This document shows, one piece after another, positions 9,372 to 18,370 of a DNA stretch of 64,000 nt. Both the position numbers and the translations under genes were made by a program. The notes beneath the pieces were generated by a model, which ran no database searches, had not been told where the DNA came from, and saw only the letters and a program-made list of their open reading frames with translations. The DNA is taken from contig CAWDLZ010000002.1 of assembly GCA_963803265.1 (NCBI GenBank), forward strand, positions 62,001 to 126,000, written 5' to 3'. The DNA comes from CAIKMD01 sp963803265. Lineage in GTDB: Bacteria > Pseudomonadota > Alphaproteobacteria > ATCC43930 > CGMCC-115725. The first letter of the stretch is position 1, and every line of letters begins with the position of its first letter.

Positions 9372-10920
9372 GGACATCACCGAACGCAAGACGATCGAGC
9401 TCGAGCTGCGTCGCAGCCGCGAGAATCTCGCGCGCGCGCAGCGCATCGCCGGCCTCGGCAGCTTCGAGCGGGATCTCGCGACGGGTGAGGTCGCGCTCTC
9501 GGACGAGCTCTATCGCATTCACGGCGTCGAGCGCGGCAGTCCGCAGGCTGAGCTCGCATTTCTGCTCACCCTCGTCCACGCGGAAGATCGCGAGCGGGTC
9601 GAGGAGTTCCGGCGGCAGGTGGCGAGCGGACTCAAGCCGGCTTCGATCGATTATCGCATCGTGAGGCCCGACGGCATCGAGCGCACGCTGCACCGGACCA
9701 GCCATCAGCAGGACGGCGAAAGCGGAAGGCCGATCCGCGTAATCGGCACGCTCCAGGACATCACCGAGCGCAAGATGATCGAACGCGAGTTGCAGATCAG
9801 TCGCGAGAATCTCGCCCGCGCCCAACGCGTTGCCGGCGTCGGCAGCTTCGAGCGTAACCTCGTGACCGGAAGCTGGAAATGGTCGGACGAGCTCTACCGC
9901 TTGCACGGCTTGACGCCCGGCGACCCGCGCGCGACCGTCGAATTCCTGCGCTCGCTTGTTCATCCCGACGACCGCTCGCGATTCGACGAGGTCAGGCAGC
10001 TCGCGGCGATCGGAATTGCCGCGCCGCCGCTGGATTTCAGGATCATTCGCCCCGACGGGGTGGAACGGATTCTTCATCGCGAATGCGAAGTCGTTTGCGA
10101 GGTCAACGGAACGCCGCTTCGCCTGATCGCGACCATGCAGGACATCACCGAGCAGCGGGTCGCCGAACGGCGCGAGCGCCAGCTCGAGCGCCAGTTGCTG
10201 CATTCGCAAAAGCTCGAGGCCCTGGGCACGCTGGCGGGCGGCATCGCGCACGATCTCAACAACACGCTGGTTCCGATCATGGCGTTGAGCAAGCTCGCCG
10301 CCCGCCGCCTCGCGCCCGGCGATCTGGTTCGCGCCGATCTCGATACCATCTTCGAGGCGAGCGGCCGGGCGCGCGATCTCGTCAAGCGCATTCTGGCTTT
10401 CAGCCGCAAGCGAGAGCCCGAGAAGAAGGATACCGATCTCGCCGCGGTCCTTCACGAGGCGCTGAAGCTGCTTCGCGCCACCCTGCCCGAGGCCATTCGG
10501 CTCGAAACGCGGATCGGCGAAGTTCCCTCGCTACCGGCCGATGCCGCGCAAATTCATCAGGTCATCACCAATCTCGTTACCAACGCCGCCCAGGCGATCG
10601 GCGAGGAAACGGGAACGGTCACCGTGACCCTCGGTGTCGCGCCGGGCGCGGCCGATTCGCGCGAGCTTCGCTTGTCGGTATGCGACACCGGCATGGGCAT
10701 TGACGACGCCACGGCGCATCGCATTTTCGAGCCGTTCTTCACGACCAAGCCTGTCGGCCAGGGAACCGGCCTCGGTCTCTCGATCGTCCACGGCATCGTC
10801 GCCGGACATGGCGGCCGCATCGAGGTTGCGAGCGAGCCCGGCAAGGGCACGCGCTTCGATCTCTATTTTCCGCTTGGCTCAGCGGCGGCTTCGCTCACAT
10901 CTTCACGCCCGGCCGCTTGA
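9372..10920 (+). pseudogene. PAS sensor histidine kinase, C-terminal part (kinase core)
   Basis: The remainder of the kinase broken by IS1182, in frame from 9376 (ITERK). It carries two further PAS-PAC units of about 131 aa that closely resemble the unit before the IS (each begins SRENLARAQR and ends with IRPDG, then LQDITE or MQDITE), then a HisKA domain with H-box LAGGIAHDLNNTLVPI, N-box HQVITNLVTNAAQAI, G1 DTGMGID, and G2 GTGLGLSI. No start codon with a good ribosome-binding site lies at its beginning; an internal ATG (9619) could at most give a sensor-less kinase. Its 3' end overlaps the convergent VOC gene by 26 bp. Confidence 0.86.
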
Positions 10921-11400
10921 AATTGCGGTCGTGGTGGCCTTTTCCGGTCTGGTTGCCGACCCCGAAGAGCCAGTCATAACCGCCCTTCGGGTTGGTTAGA
11001 ATCTCCCAGCAATTCTCGTCGGCATCCCAGAAATAGAAACTGTAGGTGCCGTGCTGCATCACCGGCTTGGTGATCTTGTGCAGCTTCCATTTATCGGCCT
11101 CGGCCAAGGCGATCCGGTATGCCGCGTCGACCTCTTCCTGGGTCTCGACATCGAGGCCGTTGTGGTTGAGGAGCCCCATCTCGGTCGGCTGCTTGGTATA
11201 GACGATGGCGATGCAATGCTTGCCGCCAAGACGCACGAGCAACAGATCTTGCTGGTCTGCACCACTTCGAGCCCGAGGAACTCCTGATAGAATTTCCGCG
11301 AGAACGCCAAGTCGCGCGATTCGAGCGTCCCGTGCGACAAGTAATTGAGCTTCAAGGCGGGCTGCGGTTTCGCCGTCGCGGTGCCGGAATCGGGTGACAT
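10895..11400 (-). CDS. VOC (glyoxalase/bleomycin resistance fold) protein, one frameshift
   Basis: Metal-dependent VOC-superfamily protein of about 168 aa. The N-terminal half (LNYLSHGTLESRDLAFSRKF) and the C-terminal half (HGTYSFYFWDADENCWEIL, carrying the usual metal-ligand Glu) are in different frames, which meet near 11246 at QTSK / DLLLVRLGGKH; one base missing from an A run would explain it. ATG 11400 follows GGGAGGAA. It is likely co-transcribed with the flavin monooxygenase upstream (gap 21 bp). Substrate unknown; ring-cleavage dioxygenase or isomerase roles are both possible. Confidence 0.75.
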
Positions 11401-11421
11401 GGCTTCCTCCCTGCAGTGCCT

Positions 11422-12531
11422 CTATTCCGCGGCCTGCTGCGCGGCGTGCTGGCTCAGGCGCGGCATCACCTCTTCGGCAAGCCGGCGCATCGATTCCCGC
11501 TCCCAGGCTTCGTTCGGGCCGCCCCAATCGACGCCGGTCATCAACAGGCCGCCGAACGGGCCGGCTTCGTCGCGGAACGCGACGAGCCGGTCGAGCACGG
11601 TCTGGGGCGAGCCGAAGATCACGCGCGAATCGATGATCTTCTCGACGGTGACCTCGTCGTCGGGCATGTCGGGGCGCGGCTTCAGCGCGACGAGACGGCC
11701 AAGCCCGCGCAGAATCTCGCTCATATAGCCGAAATAATAGCGATAAGAGGATTGCTCGCTCATCACCCGCTCGCGCGCCGCTTCATCGCTGGCCGCGACA
11801 TGGATGCACCGCACCAGGCGCCAGTTGGCGCCGCTCGGCTTGCGGCCCGCCTCGGCCGCGCCCTGGCGCAGCATCTGCCAATGCGTCGCTATGCCCGCCG
11901 AAGTGAGGAACGAACTTGAGATCGGTCCCCAGCCTCTTTGGCCGGCGATCCGCACCGTCTGCGAATTCGGGCTCGCCGCGGTGGCGCAGATCGGCGGATG
12001 GGGAACCTGATAGGGCTTGGGCATGATGCCGACGCCGAGCCTGGCGTTGACGCTGCTGGCGATGCGCGTTGACCAGAATTCGCCGGCGATGTCGTAGGGC
12101 GGGTCCTGCGACCAGATCTTCTCGATCATGTCGATCGATTCGATCAGCATGCGGTTGCGGAGCGCCGGATCGCCATTGCCGAGGAGTTCGAAGTCGGAGA
12201 CCAGGCTGCCGGTGCCGATGCCGAGGATGAAGCGGCCCCGGCTCATATGGTCGAACTGCGCCGCCTCGCCGGCGATGATCGCGGGATGGCGATTGGGCAG
12301 CGAGACCACGCCGGTGCCGAAATCGAGATTCTTGGTGCGCGCGATCAGGCTCGCCATGAACATCAGCGGCGAGGGGTAAGGCTCGGTGCTGGCCGAATAA
12401 TGCTCGCCGAGGAACATCTCGTCGAAGCCCAACCGGTCGGCGAGCAGCGATTTCTCGATGTCCTCGGCCAGGACTTCGTGCATCGGCCGGCCCGGCGGAT
12501 GAACCGGCATCATGAACAGCCCGAGACGCAT
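11422..12531 (-). CDS. LLM-class flavin-dependent monooxygenase (luciferase-like)
   Basis: A 369-aa TIM-barrel oxidoreductase. The start is set at the ATG 12531 (MRLGLFMMPVHPP), which has GAGGAGGA directly upstream; an ATG 24 bp earlier lacks one. Family features are FGTGVVSLPNRHP, GRFILGIGTGSLVSD and a C-terminal FGSPQTVLDRL. These enzymes use reduced FMN and oxygen on varied substrates. It begins 26 bp after the folC stop, so it may be expressed as the distal part of the trp-accD-folC transcript, together with the VOC gene. Confidence 0.85.
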   Translation of the reverse strand: MRLGLFMMPVHPPGRPMHEVLAEDIEKSLLADRLGFDEMFLGEHYSASTEPYPSPLMFMASLIARTKNLDFGTGVVSLPNRHPAIIAGEAAQFDHMSRGRFILGIGTGSLVSDFELLGNGDPALRNRMLIESIDMIEKIWSQDPPYDIAGEFWSTRIASSVNARLGVGIMPKPYQVPHPPICATAASPNSQTVRIAGQRGWGPISSSFLTSAGIATHWQMLRQGAAEAGRKPSGANWRLVRCIHVAASDEAARERVMSEQSSYRYYFGYMSEILRGLGRLVALKPRPDMPDDEVTVEKIIDSRVIFGSPQTVLDRLVAFRDEAGPFGGLLMTGVDWGGPNEAWERESMRRLAEEVMPRLSQHAAQQAAE

Positions 12532-12556
12532 CGCTTCCTCCTCGACCGGGGGCATG

Positions 12557-13852
12557 TTAATGCGGTGCGCCGTTCTCCGCCAACACTCTTCCGGCGAGGT
12601 AGAGCGAGCCGCAAATCAGCACCCGCGCGCGGGGCTGGGCCGCCGCCGCGACCGCTTCGGCGATGGAGCCGCGCGGGGTCGCCGCGATCCCGGCGGCGCG
12701 CGCGGCGGCGGCGGCGGCTTCCGCCGGCAGCGCATTGTCCTCGCCGGGGATGGCGATCGCTTCGAGCCGAGCCACCGACGGCGCGAGCGGCCTGAGGAAG
12801 GCCTCGGCGTCGTGGCTCTTGAGCATGCCGAAGACGAGGGCGAGCTTGCGCCCGCGCCAGGATTTCGCGGCTTCGGCGAGCGCCGCGCCGCCGGCTTGGT
12901 TGTGCCCGCCATCGAGCCATAGCTCGGCTCCATCGGGCATGAGGCGCGCCAGCGCGCCGTGGGAAAGCCGCTGCAGCCGCGCCGGCCAATCGACCCGGCG
13001 GAGTCCCTGTGCCAGCGCCGATGGCGACAGGCTCAGGCCGGGAACGCATTCGAGGCAGGCCAGCGCCGCGCCGGCATTGTCGTATTGATGTCGGCCCAAG
13101 AGGCCGGGCGGCGGCAAATCGAGCGTCGCCCGCCCGCGATAGTTGAGCCCGCCATCGGCGGCCGGCGCCGCGTCCCATTCGTAGCCTTGGCGATAGAGCG
13201 GCGCCGCCACCTCCTGCGCGTGCGCCGCGATCACGGCGAGCCCTTCTCGCGTCTGTCGCGCGATCACCGCCGGCGCGCCCGGCTTCAAGATGCCGGCTTT
13301 CTCGAAGGCGATCTTCGCCACCGTGTCGCCGAGGAAATGCTGATGATCGAGCGAGACCGGCGTGATCGCGGTGGCGGCGGGCCGGGCGATCAAGTTGGTC
13401 GCATCGAACCTGCCGCCGAGCCCGACCTCGAGCAGCACGAAATCCGCGGCCTCACGCGCGAAGGCGAGGAACGCGGCGGCGGTGGTGATCTCGAAAAAGG
13501 TGATCGGCGCGCCGTCGTTGGCGCGCTCGCATTCCTCGAGCAGGGCGGCGAGCGCGGCTTCCTCCATCAGCTTGCCGGCAACGCGGATGCGCTCGGCGAA
13601 GCGGACGAGGTGCGGCGAGGTATAGACATGGACGCGCAAGCCCGCCGCTTCGAGGCAAGCGCGCAGGAACGCCACGGTCGAGCCCTTGCCGTTGGTGCCG
13701 GCGACGTGGATCACCGGCGGCAGCTTGTCCTGCGGGTCGCCCAGCGCTGCCAACAGCCGCGCCATCCGATCGAGACTCAAATCGATGAGTTTCGGGTGAA
13801 GCGTGAGCAACCGGGCGAGGACCGGGGCGCTGTCGGTCGCGGCGTGGGTCAG
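12557..13852 (-). CDS. folC: Folylpolyglutamate synthase / dihydrofolate synthase
   Basis: FolC adds glutamate to (dihydro)pteroate and folates. The P-loop is HVAGTNGKGSTVAF; other Mur-ligase family motifs are TSPHLVRFAERIRV, EVGLGGRFDATN, TPVSLDHQHFLGD and LDGGHNQAGG. In-frame coding runs 431 aa back to accD. No ATG or GTG exists at the expected start; the best candidate is CTG 13852, overlapping the accD TGA as CTGA, which would give LTHAATDSAPVLARLLTLHPK. An internal TTG a few codons later is an alternative. Last housekeeping gene of the cluster before the LLM gene. Confidence 0.88.
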   Translation of the reverse strand: MTHAATDSAPVLARLLTLHPKLIDLSLDRMARLLAALGDPQDKLPPVIHVAGTNGKGSTVAFLRACLEAAGLRVHVYTSPHLVRFAERIRVAGKLMEEAALAALLEECERANDGAPITFFEITTAAAFLAFAREAADFVLLEVGLGGRFDATNLIARPAATAITPVSLDHQHFLGDTVAKIAFEKAGILKPGAPAVIARQTREGLAVIAAHAQEVAAPLYRQGYEWDAAPAADGGLNYRGRATLDLPPPGLLGRHQYDNAGAALACLECVPGLSLSPSALAQGLRRVDWPARLQRLSHGALARLMPDGAELWLDGGHNQAGGAALAEAAKSWRGRKLALVFGMLKSHDAEAFLRPLAPSVARLEAIAIPGEDNALPAEAAAAAARAAGIAATPRGSIAEAVAAAAQPRARVLICGSLYLAGRVLAENGAPH

Positions 13853-14754
13853 GGGGCGGCCCGCCTGGCGAGGGATGGCGTCGCGGCGAGGCCGGGCGGT
13901 TGTGCCGGGCTCATCAGCAGCCGAACGATCCGGGCGAGGGTCTCTTTCAGCGCCGCGCGCGGCACGACCATGTCGATCATGCCGTGCTCCAGCAGGTATT
14001 CCGCGCGCTGGAAACCCTCGGGCAATTTCTCGCGGATCGTCTCCTCGATAACGCGCGTGCCGGCAAAGCCGACGACGGCGCCGGGCTCTGCCAGGGTGAT
14101 GTCGCCCAGCATCGCGAACGAGGCCGAGACGCCGCCGGTGGTCGGGTCGGTCAGCAGCACGATGTAAGGGAGCCCCGCTTCCTTCACCATTTCGACGGCG
14201 AGCGTCGTCCGGGGCATCTGCATCAGCGACAGGATGCCTTCCTGCATCCGCGCGCCGCCCGAGGCGGGCACCACGACCAACGCGGCTTCTTGGAGGACGG
14301 CGAGCCGCCCGGCGGCCAACAGCGCCTCGCCCACCGCCATCCCCATCGACCCGCCGAGAAACTCGAAATCGAAGACGGCGAGCACCGCGGGCAGGCCGCC
14401 GATAAGCCCATGCGCCACCAGCATCGCGTCGCGCGGGCGCCCCGCCTTCGCCTGCGCGTCCTTCAGCCGATCGGCGTAGCGCTTCAAGTCGCGAAATTTG
14501 AGCGGATCGATCGGCGCCTTCGGCAGCTCTATGACGCTGTACCGGCCATCGTCGAACAACATATCGAGGCGCTGTTGCGGCGCGAGCCGAAGATGATGGC
14601 CGCAATTCCCGCAGACATGGAGACCGGCCTCGAGATCGCGACTGAACAGCATCTGGCCGCAATTCGCGCATTTCTGCCAAAGGTTCTCGGGCACGTCTTT
14701 CTTCGCGACGACGGCGCGGATTTTCGGCAGGACGAAATTGGTGAGCCAGCTCAT
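13849..14754 (-). CDS. accD: Acetyl-CoA carboxylase carboxyltransferase subunit beta
   Basis: A 301-aa protein. It begins MSWLTNFVLPKI and has an N-terminal zinc ribbon (CANCG about residues 26-30, CGNCG about 45-49) and the crotonase-like carboxyltransferase core with FEFLGGSMGMAVGE, PASGGARMQEG and LTDPTTGGVSASFA. It transfers the carboxyl group from biotin to acetyl-CoA to make malonyl-CoA with AccA. ATG 14754 overlaps the trpA stop as ATGA once trpA is corrected. Confidence 0.95.
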   Translation of the reverse strand: MSWLTNFVLPKIRAVVAKKDVPENLWQKCANCGQMLFSRDLEAGLHVCGNCGHHLRLAPQQRLDMLFDDGRYSVIELPKAPIDPLKFRDLKRYADRLKDAQAKAGRPRDAMLVAHGLIGGLPAVLAVFDFEFLGGSMGMAVGEALLAAGRLAVLQEAALVVVPASGGARMQEGILSLMQMPRTTLAVEMVKEAGLPYIVLLTDPTTGGVSASFAMLGDITLAEPGAVVGFAGTRVIEETIREKLPEGFQRAEYLLEHGMIDMVVPRAALKETLARIVRLLMSPAQPPGLAATPSLARRAAP

Positions 14755-15589
14755 CCTGGCGCTCGGACTCTCGCGGCGCGCACGCCTCGGCTCAAGGCGC
14801 GCACATCGGCGAGCCACCGCGCCGACCAGTTCGGGCTTCGCCTTGCCGTCCCGGTCGAGGGCGCCCGCCAGTTTTTCGACCAGGGCCGAGCCCACGACCG
14901 CCGCATCGGCGACGCGCGCGACCTCGGCTGCCTGCGCCGGCGTGCGGATGCCGAAGCCTACGGCCACGGGCAGCGCGGTGTGGCGCCTCAGCCGCGTCAC
15001 CGCCGCGGCCACGGTATCGGCCGACGCCGATTTGGTGCCGGTGATGCCGGCGATCGCGACGTAATAGAGGAAGCCCGCGGCGTTGGTGAGCACTTTCGGC
15101 AAGCGCCGGTCGTCGGTCGTCGGCGCCGCCAGGCGGATGAAATCGAGGCCCGCGCGCTGCGCCGGCAGGCACAGCTCGTCGTCATGCTCGGGCGGCAGAT
15201 CGACCACGATCAGGCCATCCACCCCGGCGGAGTTTGCATCGACGAGAAACCGCTCCACGCCGTAACGATAGATCGGATTGTAATAGCCCATCAGCGCGAT
15301 CGGCGTGGCGTCGTCGCCGGCGCGGAATCCGGCGACAATGTCGAGCGACGCCTCTCAGCGTCATGCCGGCCTTCAACGCACGCAAGCCCGCCGCCTGGAT
15401 CGCCGGCCCGTCCGCCATCGGATCGGAAAATGGCACGCCGATTTCGATGAGATCGGCGCCGGCCTCCGGCAGCCCGGCAAGGATGCGCGCGTAGGTCGCC
15501 GCATCGGGATCGCCGGCGGTAAGATAGGTCACGAGCCCGGCGCGATTTTGACGCCGAAGCTCCGCGAACCGCTGCGCGATTCGCGTCAC
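14751..15589 (-). CDS. trpA: Tryptophan synthase alpha subunit (two +1 frameshifts)
   Basis: Cleaves indole-3-glycerol phosphate to indole and glyceraldehyde-3-phosphate. Visible motifs are LVTYLTAGDPD (with LIEIGVPFSDPMADGP and its catalytic Glu), MGYYNPIYRYG, LPPEHDDEL, and VGFGIRTPAQA. Frames change near 15352 (extra G after MTLR) and near 14808 (extra C after AVAR). Removing both gives exactly 279 codons, ending at a TGA that overlaps the accD ATG. As read, trpA would fuse in frame to accD, which is an artefact of the second insertion. Start ATG overlaps the trpB stop. Confidence 0.9.
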
Positions 15590-16797
15590 AGCTTCATCCC
15601 TTGCAGGGCGGCCACGGTATCGATGTCCTTGTCGCCGCGCCCGGACAAATTGACGACGACCAGGTTGTCGCTTGCCAGCGTGGGCGCGAGCTTCTTCGCA
15701 TAGGCCAGCGCATGGGCGGATTCGAGCGCCGGGATGATTCCTTCGAGGCGCGTCAGCAGCGCGAAGGCTTCGAGCGCCTCGGCATCGGTGATCGCGACGT
15801 ATTCGACGCGCTTTTGGTCGAACAGCCAGGCATGCTCGGGTCCGATGCCGGGATAATCGAGCCCCGCCGAGATCGAATGCGCGTCGATGATCTGTCCGTC
15901 GGCCGTTTGCAGCAGATAGGTGCGGTTGCCGTGCAGCACCCCGGGCGTGCCGCCATTGAGCGAGGCCGCGTGCTTGCCGGTCTCGATCCCGAGGCCGGCG
16001 GCCTCGACGCCGATCATCCGGACCGACGGTTCATCGAGAAAGGGGTGGAACAGGCCCATCGCGTTCGAGCCGCCGCCGACGCAGGCGATGAGCGTATCGG
16101 GCAGCCTGCCTTCGGCGCGCTTCATCTGCCGGCGCACCTCCTCGCCGATGACGTTCTGGAAATCGCGGACCATCGCCGGATAGGGGTGCGGACCGGCCAC
16201 CGTGCCGATGAGGTAATAGGTGTCCTCGACATTGGCGACCCAGTCTCTGAGGGCGTCGTTCATCGCGTCCTTCAGGGTCGCGGTGCCGGAATGGACGGCT
16301 CGAACCTCCGCGCCGAGCAGTTTCATGCGAAAGACGTTGGGCTTCTGGCGCTCGATGTCGGTCGCGCCCATGTAGACGACGCACGGGAGATCGAACAGCG
16401 CGCACACCGTCGCGGTGGCGACGCCATGCTGGCCCGCGCCGGTCTCCGCGATGATGCGGCGCTTGCCCATGCGGCGCGCCAGCAGGATCTGGCCGATGGT
16501 GTTGTTGATCTTATGCGCGCCGGTGTGATTCAGATCCTCGCGCTTCAGATAAATCTTCGCGCCGCCGCAATGCCGGGTGAAGCGCTCGGCGAAATAAAGC
16601 GGCGAGGGGCGGCCGACATAGTTCTCGAGGTAATAGCCGATCTCGTGGGCGAAGGCAGGGTCGTCCTTCGCCTCGGCATAGGCGCGCTCGACTTCGAGGA
16701 TGAGCGGCATCAGCGTCTCGGCGACAAAACGGCCGCCGAAGATGCCGAACAGCCCGCGCTCGTCCGGGCCGTTGCGATAGCTGTTAGGCGAGGCCAT
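15586..16797 (-). CDS. trpB: Tryptophan synthase beta subunit
   Basis: PLP-dependent synthase joining indole and serine. The PLP lysine lies in LNHTGAHKINN, with ETGAGQHGVATA and the phosphate loop GGGSNAMG downstream. Start chosen at ATG 16797 (MASPNSYRNG), giving 403 aa, normal for the family; the longer frame opens with TTG. In related genomes trpF directly precedes trpB; here 3.2 kb of foreign DNA intervenes, so the upstream promoter must come from the insert or lie in the 50-bp gap before higA. Confidence 0.95.
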   Translation of the reverse strand: MASPNSYRNGPDERGLFGIFGGRFVAETLMPLILEVERAYAEAKDDPAFAHEIGYYLENYVGRPSPLYFAERFTRHCGGAKIYLKREDLNHTGAHKINNTIGQILLARRMGKRRIIAETGAGQHGVATATVCALFDLPCVVYMGATDIERQKPNVFRMKLLGAEVRAVHSGTATLKDAMNDALRDWVANVEDTYYLIGTVAGPHPYPAMVRDFQNVIGEEVRRQMKRAEGRLPDTLIACVGGGSNAMGLFHPFLDEPSVRMIGVEAAGLGIETGKHAASLNGGTPGVLHGNRTYLLQTADGQIIDAHSISAGLDYPGIGPEHAWLFDQKRVEYVAITDAEALEAFALLTRLEGIIPALESAHALAYAKKLAPTLASDNLVVVNLSGRGDKDIDTVAALQGMKL

Positions 16798-16847
16798 AAT
16801 GGCGCGTTTTACAGCCAAACTTCGAAGTACTCAAATGGTCTCGACGG

Positions 16848-17192
16848 TCAATGACGTTTGAGTGGTTTGACCTTAGCGATCTTATCCGCTTCGTCAAAAG
16901 CCGCGTGCCAAAGATTATAGGTCCGCTGAAGATCGAGCCAGAAATTTACGTTTGTCCCGGTGAGACGTGCGAGCTTAAGGGCTGTGCTCTCGGTGATACT
17001 GCGTTTTCCCCTAACAATTTCGTTGATGGAGAGCCGGGACATTCCGATTGTATCAGCCAATTCTTGCTGCGTCAGATTATATGCGTCGAGAATTCCCTCC
17101 TTAACGTATGCGCCGGGATGGGTGGGCTGACGACTTAAATCAGTCCAATCACCCTTGAAACCGCTCGATTTTGACGCCGACGCAACCATCAT
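16848..17192 (-). CDS. higA: HigA-type antitoxin (XRE helix-turn-helix)
   Basis: A 114-aa (or 113-aa, second ATG) protein. The block THPGAYVKEGILDAYNLTQQ is the family signature, followed by a helix-turn-helix (QELADTIGMSRLSINEIVRG, about residues 44-64) and the C-terminal helix LARLTGTNVNFWLDLQRTYN. HigA proteins neutralise HigB and repress the operon. It overlaps the toxin gene upstream by 44 bp, an unusually long overlap, so the real start may be a later codon. Codon use and base composition are more AT-rich than the trp genes on either side. Confidence 0.88.
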   Translation of the reverse strand: MMVASASKSSGFKGDWTDLSRQPTHPGAYVKEGILDAYNLTQQELADTIGMSRLSINEIVRGKRSITESTALKLARLTGTNVNFWLDLQRTYNLWHAAFDEADKIAKVKPLKRH

Positions 17193-17430
17193 CCCACCGA
17201 AATGTTATCCAATAGCCATCTTGGATGTGAACCATGAGGCGACCCATCCGGTCGCCTTTCATTTTTCTGAGGCGGAGACTCTTAAAAAACGCGATGTCGC
17301 GGGAGAGGGACTCAGCCTTGTCCAATAAATCGAAGACAAACGGCGCACGGCGCGCGACACCATGAGGGATGCCTTTGCATCTCCCTTTCTGATGAAGCTC
17401 TCTCGCAGAGCGTTGTGAAAACTTGAGCAT
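17149..17430 (-). CDS. higB: HigB-type mRNA interferase toxin
   Basis: A 93-aa RelE/HigB-fold protein with the family pattern KGRCKGIP near residue 16, a LLDKAESLSRDI helix, and the C-terminal strands KMKGDRMGRLMVHIQDGYWI then FRWDDGCVGVKIERF. ATG 17430 has GGAGGGAAAG directly upstream. Toxin-first order is the typical arrangement for higBA. Ribosome-dependent mRNA cleavage is expected from the family. It belongs to the insert between trpF and trpB. Confidence 0.85.
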   Translation of the reverse strand: MLKFSQRSARELHQKGRCKGIPHGVARRAPFVFDLLDKAESLSRDIAFFKSLRLRKMKGDRMGRLMVHIQDGYWITFRWDDGCVGVKIERFQG

Positions 17431-18245
17431 CTTTCCCTCCAGCGAATCGACAAAGGTCGCAAAACCGAACTTGCAACCTTGCTGGGGGGAGAGATTCCGG
17501 TGAGGAGCTCGAAAGACAGAATGCGTTGTCGGACGTTAGGCGAATAACGACCGCCACGACGAACGTTACCACGACGCACCCTCACCCGAAGCCGGAGAAG
17601 TAACAATCGCTGAACGATTAGTCGCGCAATTCGCTTACCGATCGCTATGGGCGAAAGGTGTGTAACGGATCGAAATCTAAGCAGTCGGACAATTTCGCCC
17701 CAAATCGAAAGGCGATCGTGCCGCGACAACTCGGCGAGTCCATCGAGTCGTTCTTCGTTTGAGTTCCAGACCGAATTAGAATCCCGATCTTCCGTCAAAA
17801 AATCTTTGGCAATCTGTGTCGCAAATTGCTCAAATGAATCGCGTTCCCACCAATTCTTTGCATCAAACGTTTCGCAGAGAACATCGAAATTGTTAGTCCA
17901 CCCCTGCCATGTTCCTAACTCAGGCTCTTGATCGTCATTAAGAAGTTCGCCGTTTACAACGAATGGCGCGTTATCGCCAATCACTGAAATCACACTCCCG
18001 AACGCAGGAGCGCTTTTGAAAGAATTGATGACGAGTTGATTCCAGCGCTCGAACTCTTTACGTTTTATTTCACGGGGGCATGCCCGATTCAGAGACGTAA
18101 ATCTCTCGAATTCGATAACCGAAATCAAATTTGACCCGGGCGAGCCGTAAGCATAATCAAAGTTCGCCTCGCCACGGCCGAAGGGCGACGTGTTCATTTG
18201 GGTAAGCCCGCGTTGGTAGGTCGGCGACCCGAATTGTTGGGTCAC
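17259..18245 (-). CDS. Hypothetical protein of the trp-cluster insert
   Basis: An open frame of 328 codons (MTQQFGSPTYQRG start) upstream of higB on the same strand. The first ~200 residues look like a genuine soluble protein with mixed composition, many Trp and acidic residues (GTWQGWTNNFDVL, NWWERDSFEQF) and no motif I recognise. The last ~120 residues are Arg/Ser-rich and overlap higB in another frame, so the true gene probably ends earlier, near 17600, perhaps by a frameshift. No signal peptide or membrane segment. Low GC compared with flanks suggests horizontal origin. Confidence 0.45.
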   Translation of the reverse strand: MTQQFGSPTYQRGLTQMNTSPFGRGEANFDYAYGSPGSNLISVIEFERFTSLNRACPREIKRKEFERWNQLVINSFKSAPAFGSVISVIGDNAPFVVNGELLNDDQEPELGTWQGWTNNFDVLCETFDAKNWWERDSFEQFATQIAKDFLTEDRDSNSVWNSNEERLDGLAELSRHDRLSIWGEIVRLLRFRSVTHLSPIAIGKRIARLIVQRLLLLRLRVRVRRGNVRRGGRYSPNVRQRILSFELLTGISPPSKVASSVLRPLSIRWRERCSSFHNALRESFIRKGDAKASLMVSRAVRRLSSIYWTRLSPSPATSRFLRVSASEK

Positions 18246-18370
18246 TAGCCCGCCTTATTCACGACGGGAGCGATTGTAGGCTGGCGGATGTAGCGTAAGC
18301 CGCTGATTGCGAGCATGATTCTGTTGTCAGGACAGAGTCGAAGCCGCGATCACGGAGCGCCACATCCGCC

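Noticed and set aside
8710..10455. 581-codon minus-strand frame across the IS1182 right end and kinase
   Set aside because: It spans an IS boundary and is low-complexity in composition, so it cannot be an ancestral gene.
13849..15291. A TrpA-AccD fusion protein
   Set aside because: The fusion arises because a +1 insertion near 14808 hides the trpA stop. Correcting it puts TGA over the accD ATG, as in related operons.
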